A stretch of DNA of 9,627 nt from positions 1 to 9,627 of the forward strand of contig JAZQJG010000090.1 of assembly GCA_045541535.1 (NCBI GenBank). Direction: 5' to 3'. A program made the translations under genes and the position numbers. The notes under the pieces are model-generated. The model did no database searches, was not told the origin of the DNA, and saw nothing but the letters and a program-made list of their open reading frames with translations. This DNA comes from Firm-08 sp045541535 (GTDB lineage: Bacteria; Bacillota; Clostridia; Oscillospirales; QAKW01). Of the stretch, positions 1-5,426 are shown in pieces; the stretch's first letter is position 1; every line of letters starts with the position of its first letter.

Positions 1-5
1 ACCTA

Positions 6-35
6 TTGACATATACAATTATTATTTAATATAAT
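6..35 (+). promoter_or_regulatory. Sigma-A-type promoter of the YdbC/PC4 gene
   Basis: Perfect -35 TTGACA (6-11) and perfect -10 TATAAT (30-35) with an 18-bp spacer in a very AT-rich stretch. The predicted start is about 25 nt upstream of the ATG at 66. The ribosome binding site AAGGAGG (51-57) lies 8 nt before that ATG. Both hexamers match consensus, so strong constitutive expression is expected; no operator was seen. Confidence 0.85.
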
Positions 36-65
36 ATAAATAATAAAAATAAGGAGGCTACATAC

Positions 66-287
66 ATGGCTGAATTCACTTATGACGTCAGAGAAACCTT
101 TGGCAAGCTGGTGGAAGGTCCCAACGGTTGGGCTAAAGAGGTTAAGCTGATCAGCTGGGCCGGCAGAGATCCCAAATACGATATCCGCGATTGGTCTCCG
201 GACGGTACCAAGATGAACAAGGGTCTTACCTTCACCAAGGACGAGATCGTTGCCCTGCGCGACCTGTTAAATACCATCGAACTTTAA
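66..287 (+). CDS. YdbC-family PC4/p15-like ssDNA-binding protein
   Basis: A 73-residue protein that matches, by recognition of its pattern, the bacterial YdbC family with the transcriptional coactivator p15/PC4 fold. The core is residues 22-46, running from WAKEVKLISW through PKYDIRDWSPD, followed by a K/T-rich strand and a C-terminal helix (about residues 58-70). Family members are small cytosolic proteins; the Lactococcus YdbC has been studied as a single-stranded DNA binder, so a role in transcription or repair is plausible but not specific. The length is normal for the family. The start is fixed by AAGGAGG 8 nt upstream and by a consensus promoter at 6-35. A strong hairpin terminator follows 14 nt after the stop, so the gene is largely monocistronic, although the next gene begins only 67 nt downstream. 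Confidence 0.9.
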   Translation: MAEFTYDVRETFGKLVEGPNGWAKEVKLISWAGRDPKYDIRDWSPDGTKMNKGLTFTKDEIVALRDLLNTIEL

Positions 288-301
288 TTTAGCAATCACC
301 G

Positions 302-336
302 AAATGAGGGAGACATCAGTTTCCCTCATTTTTTTC
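302..336 (+). terminator. Intrinsic terminator after the PC4-like gene
   Basis: Stem AAATGAGGGAGAC (302-314) pairs with GTTTCCCTCATTT (319-331) around an ATCA tetraloop: 13 bp with one G-U pair, followed by a T-rich run to 335. It sits only 8 nt before the Shine-Dalgarno (344-348) of the transporter gene, so it could also act as an attenuator for that gene. Confidence 0.85.
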
Positions 337-354
337 GGAACTCGGAGGATAAAA

Positions 355-1731
355 ATGCAACGAGAAAAATTTGGTTCCCGTCTGGGATTTTTGCTCATCT
401 CCGCCGGCTGTGCCATCGGGCTGGGCAACGTGTGGCGTTTTCCCTACATCGTGGGACAATACGGCGGCGCCACCTTTATTTTGATTTATTTGTTCTTTCT
501 GGTAATCTTCGGTCTACCCATTATGACCATGGAATTTTCCGTGGGCCGCGCCAGCCGAAAGAGCATTATGACCTCCTTTGAAGCATTGGAGCCTCAGGGG
601 ACAAAATGGCACGCCTTCGGTTGGGTGGGCCTCATCGGCAACTATCTTTTGATGATGTTTTACACCACCGTTACCGGTTGGATGTTTGCCTACGTTCTCA
701 AGATGATCCGCGGTGACTTTGTGGGGCTGGATCCCGAAGCGGTGAGCTCGCAGTTTGATCAAATGACCGCCGATCCCCTGTCTATGTCCCTTTTCATGGC
801 GCTGGCAATTTTATTGGGCGTGCTGGTTTGCTCGCTGGGACTGCAGAAGGGTGTGGAGCGCATCACCAAGGTTATGATGTTGGCGTTGTTTGCCATCATT
901 TTGGTATTGGCAGTGCGTTCGGTGACACTCCCCGGCGCCGCAGAAGGCGTGAAATACTATCTGCTTCCCAACCTTGACGGTGTTCGCGAGCACGGTTGGG
1001 GCGAGGTAATCTTCGCCGCCTTGGGACAGGCCTTCTTTACCCTGTCCATCGGTATGGGCAGTATGGCCATTTTCGGCAGTTATATCGATAAGGACCGCCG
1101 GCTGATGGGCGAATCCATGTCCATTGCCGCACTGGATACCTTTGTAGCATTTACCGCCGGTCTGATTATTATTCCCGCCTGCTTTGCCTATGGGCTGGAT
1201 GCAGGCTCCGGCCCCGGATTGGTCTTTGAAACGTTGCCCAATCTCTTTAATGAAATGCCTTTGGGGCGGGTTTGGGGCGCTATGTTTTTCCTCTTCATGG
1301 TTTTTGCCGCCATGTCCACAATAATTGCCGTGTTTGAAAACATCGTTTCCTGCGGATGTGACAAATGGGGCTGGAGCCGCAGAAAATCTTGCCTGATCAA
1401 CGGAGGATTTCTGTTGGCGCTCTCTCTTCCTTGCGTACTCGGATTCAATCTCTGGTCCGGTTTTGAGCCTCTGGGCGCAAACACCAACATTATGGATCTG
1501 GAAGACTTTATTATTTCCAACAACATTCTGCCGCTGGGCAGTGTGGTTTACGTGCTCTTCTGTACCATAAAGAACAAGGCTTGGGGCTGGGACAACTTTA
1601 TTGCTGAGGCCAATACCGGCAAAGGGTTGGGCCTACCCGTCAAAAAATGGATGTACGTATATGCCAAATGGATCATCCCCGTTCTCCTGATTATTTTCTG
1701 GGTTCAGGGCATTATTACAAAATTCTTCTAA
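355..1731 (+). CDS. Sodium-dependent transporter, NSS/SNF family
   Basis: A 458-residue polytopic membrane protein of the neurotransmitter:sodium symporter family (LeuT, MhsT, TnaT relatives). TM1 carries the family signature GLGNVWRFPY at residues 22-31, followed by a GG-rich turn and FGLPIMTMEFSVGR. The LGQAFFTLSIGMGSM segment matches the unwound TM6 that lines the substrate and Na+ sites. The length is close to MhsT-type bacterial members and suggests 11 rather than 12 membrane segments. Members couple Na+ influx to uptake of amino acids or similar compounds; the substrate cannot be read here. The ATG at 355 is preferred because GGAGG (344-348) is 6 nt upstream; an in-frame ATG at 304 lies inside the terminator stem. 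No separate promoter is clear, so expression may depend on read-through from the gene upstream. Confidence 0.93.
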   Translation: MQREKFGSRLGFLLISAGCAIGLGNVWRFPYIVGQYGGATFILIYLFFLVIFGLPIMTMEFSVGRASRKSIMTSFEALEPQGTKWHAFGWVGLIGNYLLMMFYTTVTGWMFAYVLKMIRGDFVGLDPEAVSSQFDQMTADPLSMSLFMALAILLGVLVCSLGLQKGVERITKVMMLALFAIILVLAVRSVTLPGAAEGVKYYLLPNLDGVREHGWGEVIFAALGQAFFTLSIGMGSMAIFGSYIDKDRRLMGESMSIAALDTFVAFTAGLIIIPACFAYGLDAGSGPGLVFETLPNLFNEMPLGRVWGAMFFLFMVFAAMSTIIAVFENIVSCGCDKWGWSRRKSCLINGGFLLALSLPCVLGFNLWSGFEPLGANTNIMDLEDFIISNNILPLGSVVYVLFCTIKNKAWGWDNFIAEANTGKGLGLPVKKWMYVYAKWIIPVLLIIFWVQGIITKFF

Positions 1732-1736
1732 ACCAA

Positions 1737-1765
1737 AAGTCGGAGTCCAACGGACTCCGGCTTCT
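1737..1765 (+). terminator. Hairpin after the NSS transporter gene
   Basis: AAGTCGGAGTCC (1737-1748) pairs with GGACTCCGGCTT (1752-1763), giving 12 bp with one G-U pair and an AAC loop. It starts 5 nt after the stop codon. The plus-strand tail (CTTCTG) is only weakly T-rich, while the complementary strand has a CTTTTGGTTT tail, so it may work in either direction and better on the minus strand. Confidence 0.6.
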
Positions 1766-1767
1766 GA

Positions 1768-1984
1768 CTGTCAAAAAGTCGTTTCACCACAGTGAAAACA
1801 GAAAATTAGAAATGGTTTATGGGTATGATACGCATAAACCATTTTTTAAAATTGAAATTCACTAAAGAGATTCTGTATTTCCCTTGCTTTGCAAGGGATT
1901 CACTGTTTTCCGCCAGCAAATCTCCTACCGTACCACGTACGCCGACGGAGCTTTGTTGACGAAATGCAACTGCCTTTTTGACAG
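1768..1984 (+). repeat. MITE-like intergenic repeat, copy A
   Basis: A 217-bp non-coding element with imperfect terminal inverted repeats: CTGTCAAAAAGTC (1768-1780) against the complement of its right end (1972-1984, ending CTTTTTGACAG). Inside are three hairpins: TTTCAC/GTGAAA (1782-1797), AAATGGTTTATG/CATAAACCATTT (1810-1821 with 1833-1844) and CCCTTGC/GCAAGGG (1881-1897). A second copy lies inverted at 2822-3043. Shared blocks include GTTTCACCACAGTGAAAA, TTCACTGTTTTCCGCC, CCACGTACGCCGACG and GAAATGCAACTG in the same order. No convincing target-site duplication and no coding capacity were seen. The 1810-1847 hairpin ends in a T run and may help terminate transcription from the upstream gene. 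Confidence 0.8.
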
Positions 1985-1996
1985 CCCGCCACCGTA

Positions 1997-2024
1997 TTGA
2001 CAAATAAAAATTGCGTGCTATAAT
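1997..2024 (+). promoter_or_regulatory. Consensus promoter of the THF riboswitch/folT unit
   Basis: -35 TTGACA (1997-2002) and -10 TATAAT (2019-2024), both perfect, with a 16-bp spacer and an extended -10 TGC just upstream. The -35 begins 12 bp after the end of repeat copy A. A start near 2031 would put the riboswitch aptamer at the very 5' end of the transcript. Confidence 0.9.
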
Positions 2025-2037
2025 TAATAGCAGAAAA

Positions 2038-2136
2038 GCAGAGTAGACGGACAAGCGTTAAGTGGCCGCGGGACGGGGAGTTGCCCGAGGCACGAAAAGT
2101 CGGAAGACTTGCGGTTTGTCCATCGCATCCCGCTGC
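2038..2136 (+). ncRNA. Tetrahydrofolate (THF) riboswitch aptamer
   Basis: Matches the THF riboswitch consensus: GAGTAGA and GCGTTAAGTG at the 5' side, GGCACGAA in the middle, and GCGGTTTGTCCATCGCATCCC near the 3' side. Helices seen: P1 GCAG (2038-2041)/CTGC (2133-2136), P2 GGACAA (2049-2054)/TTGTCC (2116-2121), a P3 arm closed by GTG/CAC (2062-2064, 2091-2093) with an inner CGGG/CCCG, and a P4 hairpin AAGTC-GGAA-GACTT (2097-2110). The expected pseudoknot can form between CGGGA (2069-2073) and TCCCG (2128-2132). Its position between a consensus promoter and a folate-type S component fits the known use of this class, where reduced folates repress folate uptake. Confidence 0.93.
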
Positions 2137-2186
2137 GTTGTAATCTGTATATCTCTTTACAACGAACGGAAAATATTGTAAGGAGG
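2136..2186 (+). promoter_or_regulatory. Riboswitch expression platform masking the folT Shine-Dalgarno
   Basis: Two mutually exclusive helices share one strand. CTCTTTACAA (2153-2162) can pair with TTGTAAGGAG (2176-2185), ten pairs including one G-U, burying the AGGAGG ribosome binding site (2181-2186). Alternatively TTACAACG (2157-2164) pairs with CGTTGTAA (2136-2143), directly after the P1 helix, leaving the site free. No T-run terminator is present, so translational control is inferred. Confidence 0.7.
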
Positions 2187-2194
2187 TATCTGCT

Positions 2195-2746
2195 ATGCAA
2201 AAATTGTTTTTCAAATTCACCGATTCCCTTCAGAAGTTAAAACAACTCCGCACCCTGACCATTGGAGCAATGCTGGTAGCGCTGTATGTTTTATCTTCCT
2301 TTTTTTTGCAATTTTATCCCAGCGAATCGGTAAAGATCAGCATTGGGTTTCTCTTCATTGCCACCGCAGGATATTTGCTTGGGCCGGTGATGGCAATGAT
2401 GGTGGGCGGCTTGGGTGACTTTGTCACCTGGCTGTTGCAGACCCCCGGCCCCTTTAATCCGGGCATCACCCTGTGTATGGCGCTGATGGGACTGGTATTC
2501 GGTTTATTCTATTATAAAGAAAAGGCCACCCTGCTCCGCTGTATTCTGGCAAGCGTAACGGAAACGCTGGTGGTGGAGCTGGGATGCAAAAGCCTGTGCC
2601 TGGCGCTATTATACGGCACGGGATTCGGCGCCACGGTACTGTTACGGTTGCTCCCCTCGTCCATTATGCTGGTACTGATGATCCTCTTAACCTTCGGATT
2701 TTTTAAGGCGATTGAGCCGATCCGTCAACATCTGGAAAGAAAATAA
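2195..2746 (+). CDS. folT: Folate-family ECF transporter S component (FolT-like)
   Basis: A 183-residue integral membrane protein that captures folate for an energy-coupling-factor (ECF) ABC transporter. The N-terminal block LRTLTIGAMLVALYVL, the VKISIGFLFIATAGYLLGP stretch and the MVGGLGDFVTWLL...PGPFNPGITL region follow the FolT pattern, with about six membrane segments overall and the usual length for S components. The shared A, A' and T modules (EcfA1, EcfA2, EcfT) are not in this window, which is normal for group II ECF systems. Translation starts at ATG 2195, 8 nt after AGGAGG. Assignment to folate rests on sequence pattern and on the THF riboswitch just upstream, two independent lines that agree. 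The whole unit is flanked by inverted copies of one repeat (1768-1984 and 2822-3043). Confidence 0.92.
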   Translation: MQKLFFKFTDSLQKLKQLRTLTIGAMLVALYVLSSFFLQFYPSESVKISIGFLFIATAGYLLGPVMAMMVGGLGDFVTWLLQTPGPFNPGITLCMALMGLVFGLFYYKEKATLLRCILASVTETLVVELGCKSLCLALLYGTGFGATVLLRLLPSSIMLVLMILLTFGFFKAIEPIRQHLERK

Positions 2747-2748
2747 AA

Positions 2749-2784
2749 AACGCCCCGATTGTCTTTCAAGACTATCGGGGCGTT
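2749..2784. terminator. Hairpin terminator at the folT 3' end, likely bidirectional
   Basis: AACGCCCCGAT (2749-2759) pairs with ATCGGGGCGTT (2774-2784); an inner GTCTT/AAGAC extends the arm to a tiny loop. It begins 3 nt after the folT stop. The best T run is on the complementary strand (TTTTTTATTTTC, from 2741-2750), so it should stop minus-strand transcripts well and plus-strand ones less clearly. Confidence 0.7.
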
Positions 2785-2816
2785 CGGCGTGTCAAAGAGT
2801 CCTCTTTGACACGCCG
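2785..2816. repeat. Near-perfect 15-bp palindrome
   Basis: CGGCGTGTCAAAGAG (2785-2799) is fully complementary to CTCTTTGACACGCCG (2802-2816) with only two bases between the arms, immediately after the folT terminator and 5 bp before repeat copy B. It could be a second terminator stem (no T tail), an operator, or part of a longer version of the repeat. A function cannot be assigned. Confidence 0.6.
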
Positions 2817-2821
2817 GCAGA

Positions 2822-3043
2822 CTGCAAAAAAGACAGTTGCATTTCGCCGATGCGATCTCGTCGGCGTACGTGGGTACGGTAGAGAGCGTAGCGGCGGAAA
2901 ACAGTGAATTCCCTTGCAAGGCAAGGGAAGAAAAAATCACCTTTGTAAGGGTTGATTATTAAAAATGGCCTGTGCTTATTCTACCCACACAAACCATTTT
3001 CTTTTTATTCTCTTTTCACTGTGGTGAAACAACTTTTTGGTCG
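2822..3043 (-). repeat. MITE-like intergenic repeat, copy B (inverted)
   Basis: A 222-bp second copy of the element at 1768-1984, in opposite orientation. Shared blocks on this strand are CAGTTGCATTTC (2834-2845), CGTCGGCGTACGTGG (2859-2873), GGCGGAAAACAGTGAA (2893-2908) and TTTTCACTGTGGTGAAAC (3013-3030). The CCCTTGC/GCAAGGG hairpin is kept (2911-2927) although its loop differs. The arms of the longer hairpin (about 2965-2998) have drifted more than in copy A. The terminal repeats have also decayed (CTGCAAAAAAG at one end, CTTTTTGGTCG at the other), so this copy looks older. No coding capacity. Confidence 0.8.
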
Positions 3044-3055
3044 GTCTGTACGCCG

Positions 3056-3077
3056 CGATAGTCCTGAAGGACTATCG
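3056..3077. repeat. Hairpin CGATAGTCC-TGAA-GGACTATCG
   Basis: A perfect 9-bp stem with a TGAA tetraloop, 13 bp beyond repeat copy B and 36 bp before the next start codon. Its right arm contains GACTATCGGGGC (3070-3081), identical to 2770-2781 in the folT terminator, so the 12-mers sit exactly 300 bp apart on either side of copy B. There is no T run, so it is not a convincing terminator. Confidence 0.6.
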
Positions 3078-3113
3078 GGGCACTGTTTTTCATATACTAT
3101 ACGGGGTGATAAC

Positions 3114-3347
3114 GTGACGTATACCGTATGCGATTTAAAAAAGAAAGAAGTCATTGACGTATGCGACGGAGCCCGCTTGGGCTTTCCCGAGGATATCGTG
3201 ATCGACGAATGCGGCAACGTACTCTATCTATGTCTCGGCTCCTCGGGCTTTGGTTTTCGTTTTGGCAAAAACGAGGTGCGGCAGATCCCGTGGAAGGAAA
3301 TCCAACGCATCACCGAGGAAACCATTTGGGTCAAATCTATTCGTTGA
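3114..3347 (+). CDS. YlmC/YmxH-family PRC-barrel protein
   Basis: A 77-residue protein read from GTG 3114. It fits the YlmC/YmxH family of small PRC-barrel proteins that in Bacillus and Clostridia are often annotated as sporulation-associated. Visible marks are KKEVIDVCDGARLGFPEDIVID near the N-terminus (split here only by the reading: KKEVIDV then DGARLG), a central hydrophobic strand, and the closing pattern VRQIPWKEIQRITEETIWV. The GTG start is chosen because GGGGTG (3103-3108) precedes it and homology begins there; an upstream in-frame ATG at 2952 would translate repeat copy B. The molecular role is unknown; no catalytic residues are expected. Its last 11 bases overlap the end of the convergent LCP gene. 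A TATACT at 3093-3098 may be a -10 box, but no matching -35 was found. Confidence 0.82.
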   Translation: MTYTVCDLKKKEVIDVCDGARLGFPEDIVIDECGNVLYLCLGSSGFGFRFGKNEVRQIPWKEIQRITEETIWVKSIR

Positions 3348-4428
3348 CCTGCTGTTCTGCTGAAGGCACCTTTTCCTCCAGGAAATCGTGCCAACGGCCG
3401 GCGGCCGCTTCAATGTCATACCGCCAACACCAAAAGCCGGCATAGCTGCCGCCCTTGGCATTATCCTTTTCAGAGGGGATTACGTATTGGCGCAGTTCGG
3501 TATCACAGGTGAGCATACCGGCAGCAAAAGAAGCCAGTTCTCCCTTTGACATAGAACAGGTAGGCACGGCGGCCAGTTTTTGCAAAAGGCCGGGGATTTC
3601 CAACAAATTTTTAGTCTTAAGTTTATCTACCAGCTTGCCGATCACCAGCCGCTGGCGGGCGGTACGCTGATTTTCGCTGTCAATTTTACGGATACGGGCA
3701 AAAGCGGTGACCTGTAAACCGTCAAGGTACACCTCGCCGGCTTCCTCCAGCAGTTCGCAGTCACCGTCCATTTCCCGAGCGATACGGTTGATCTCCCGAC
3801 GCTCCGCCTCGGAAATTTCCAACACCAGACCGCCTACCATATCCACCATATCCGCCACGTTTTTGTAGTCCAGTACCACGTATTCCGTGACGTTCATGTG
3901 GAAATTGGTATTGATGGTATGGAGCATCAGCTCTGCGCCGCCGTAGGCAAAGGCGTGGGTCAGCTTGTCATTGCCGTGCCCTTTTATCGGCAGATAGCTG
4001 TCCCGCATAATAGAGGTCAGTTTTAATTGCCGATGCTTGGTATCCACGGTCAGGATCATAGTGCTGTCTGCCCGTCCGGTGTGGGAATCAAAGCTATCCA
4101 CACCGAAGATGGCTACGTGGCGCAGACCGCCGGGGGCTTCCTTGGACACTGCCAGTTCTTTGCGGGAGAAGTTTTCGGCCGGCTTATATTTTATAAATAT
4201 AAATTGAAATACCCCGATTGCAATCAGTAGCACTACGGCAATGGCCGTTACCAATATTCTGAGACCCGATTTTTTCCTTCGGGTCTTTTTCTTTTTGCGG
4301 GGTCGCCGAGGATCACCGGGTTCCTTTGACGGGCCGGGATACACACCCAGATCCGCCCGTCTGTCCCGTCCCGCCCGTTGGGCGGCCAAACGGGCCCGTT
4401 CCTCACGGCTTAAGGTTTGATTACTCAT
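3337..4428 (-). CDS. LCP (LytR-CpsA-Psr) family protein, second copy in the operon
   Basis: A 363-residue envelope enzyme. Residues 1-55 form a very basic, proline-rich cytoplasmic tail (RRPRKKKKTRRKK at 41-53), residues 56-79 a single membrane anchor, and about 105-272 the extracellular LCP domain. Expected catalytic and phosphate-binding residues are visible: GRADS (118-122), MRDSY (141-145), NDKLTHAF (153-160) and the Arg-rich ARIRKIDSENQRTARQR (244-260). LCP enzymes transfer undecaprenyl-pyrophosphate-linked glycopolymers such as teichoic acids or capsule to the cell wall. The C-terminus (GGSYAGFWCWRYDIE, then RWHDFLEEKV) is shared with the neighbouring paralogue. It starts 7 nt after that paralogue's stop, so it is translated from the same message. 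The Shine-Dalgarno is weak. No terminator is apparent before it runs into the convergent gene. Confidence 0.93.
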   Translation of the reverse strand: MSNQTLSREERARLAAQRAGRDRRADLGVYPGPSKEPGDPRRPRKKKKTRRKKSGLRILVTAIAVVLLIAIGVFQFIFIKYKPAENFSRKELAVSKEAPGGLRHVAIFGVDSFDSHTGRADSTMILTVDTKHRQLKLTSIMRDSYLPIKGHGNDKLTHAFAYGGAELMLHTINTNFHMNVTEYVVLDYKNVADMVDMVGGLVLEISEAERREINRIAREMDGDCELLEEAGEVYLDGLQVTAFARIRKIDSENQRTARQRLVIGKLVDKLKTKNLLEIPGLLQKLAAVPTCSMSKGELASFAAGMLTCDTELRQYVIPSEKDNAKGGSYAGFWCWRYDIEAAAGRWHDFLEEKVPSAEQQVNE

Positions 4429-4435
4429 AATTTAA

Positions 4436-5422
4436 TCACTCTACTTTTGTTTCCAAAAAATCGTGCCAACGTTCGGTGGCGGCGGGAATATCGTAGCGCC
4501 AGCACCAATAACCGTTATAACTGCCGCCCCAGGGCTCATCCGCCTGTGCGGGCACCGTATACTGCTTGATATCCATATCGCAGTTTAACACATCCAACGC
4601 CAGATCCAGCAATTCCGCCTCACCAAGGGAGGTTTCAAGCAAGGGTAAAAAGTCCCGCAACAGCTTGGGATAATCGGTCAGGTGCTGATTTTTCAGCTTA
4701 TAGGCTAATTGCTGAATCAAGTACCGCTGACGGGCGGTACGCTGGGTTTCACTGTCAATGTTACGGATACGAGAGTAAGAGATAGCCTGGACGCCGTTGA
4801 GATGCACGTTACCACCGGCGGGCAAGGTCGGCGTCGAAGGGTCCAAGCTCTTGGCGCCATGATTCACCTGCTCACATTCAGCGGCAGTTAGATGAAGATC
4901 CACCCCGCCCAGCATATCCACAATGGTGATAAAATCCCGAAAATCCAGGGCCACGTATTCGGAGACGTTCATATTAAAATTACTATTGACGGTGTGTAGC
5001 ATCAATTCCGCTCCGCCATAGGAGAAAGCATGATTGATCTTGTCCTCGCCGTGACCGTTGACCGATACCAAACTGTCACGCAGGATGCTGGTCAGCTTGA
5101 GCTGTTTGTGCTCCTGATCCACCGTGAAGATCATCACGGTATCCGCTCTGCCGACCATTCCGTTTTCATTATCAATGCCAAACAGGGCAATATGGCGAAG
5201 CTTTGCCTCGGGCGCTTCTTCGGAAATTGCAATATTCTCTTTTCGCACCGTCGTGGTGGTAGGTTCAAACCGTGAAAAAACGTAGCTGTATAAACCCAAG
5301 CCGGCAATCGCCAGTATTGCCACGCTGACCAGCGCCATACAGGCAATGGTGGTCAGAAACATCAACACGGACTTTAAGATCCGTTGGCCGCGAGGACCAA
5401 GGGTCGGTTTTTTAAATTTCAT
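4436..5422 (-). CDS. LCP (LytR-CpsA-Psr) family protein, first copy in the operon
   Basis: A 328-residue paralogue of the following gene, with a shorter cytoplasmic tail (about 16 residues), a membrane anchor at about 17-47 and an LCP domain from about 75. Key residues are present: GRADT (91-95), LRDSL (114-118), EDKINHAF (126-133) and SRIRNIDSETQRTARQR. The C-terminal GGSYNGYWCWRYDI...RWHDFLETKV block is nearly identical to the paralogue, pointing to tandem duplication and then divergence of the N-terminal tails. The ATG at 5422 is preferred over the preceding in-frame TTG at 5425. It starts 4 nt after the galT stop with no strong ribosome binding site (GGTG only), which suggests translational coupling to galT. 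The role is expected to be attachment of a wall glycopolymer; the polymer is not known. Confidence 0.93.
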   Translation of the reverse strand: MKFKKPTLGPRGQRILKSVLMFLTTIACMALVSVAILAIAGLGLYSYVFSRFEPTTTTVRKENIAISEEAPEAKLRHIALFGIDNENGMVGRADTVMIFTVDQEHKQLKLTSILRDSLVSVNGHGEDKINHAFSYGGAELMLHTVNSNFNMNVSEYVALDFRDFITIVDMLGGVDLHLTAAECEQVNHGAKSLDPSTPTLPAGGNVHLNGVQAISYSRIRNIDSETQRTARQRYLIQQLAYKLKNQHLTDYPKLLRDFLPLLETSLGEAELLDLALDVLNCDMDIKQYTVPAQADEPWGGSYNGYWCWRYDIPAATERWHDFLETKVE

Positions 5423-5426
5423 CAAA

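Noticed and set aside
304..354. Upstream in-frame ATG extending the Na+ transporter by 17 residues
   Set aside because: It lies in the stem of the terminator, has no ribosome binding site, and NSS homology starts at the ATG at 355 with GGAGG upstream.
1647..1865. Short plus-strand frame across the transporter end and repeat A
   Set aside because: It overlaps the transporter in another frame, then runs through a terminator and a non-coding repeat.
2952..3113. N-terminal extension of the YlmC/YmxH protein from ATG 2952
   Set aside because: The extension translates repeat copy B and the hairpin after it; family homology and a ribosome binding site support GTG 3114.
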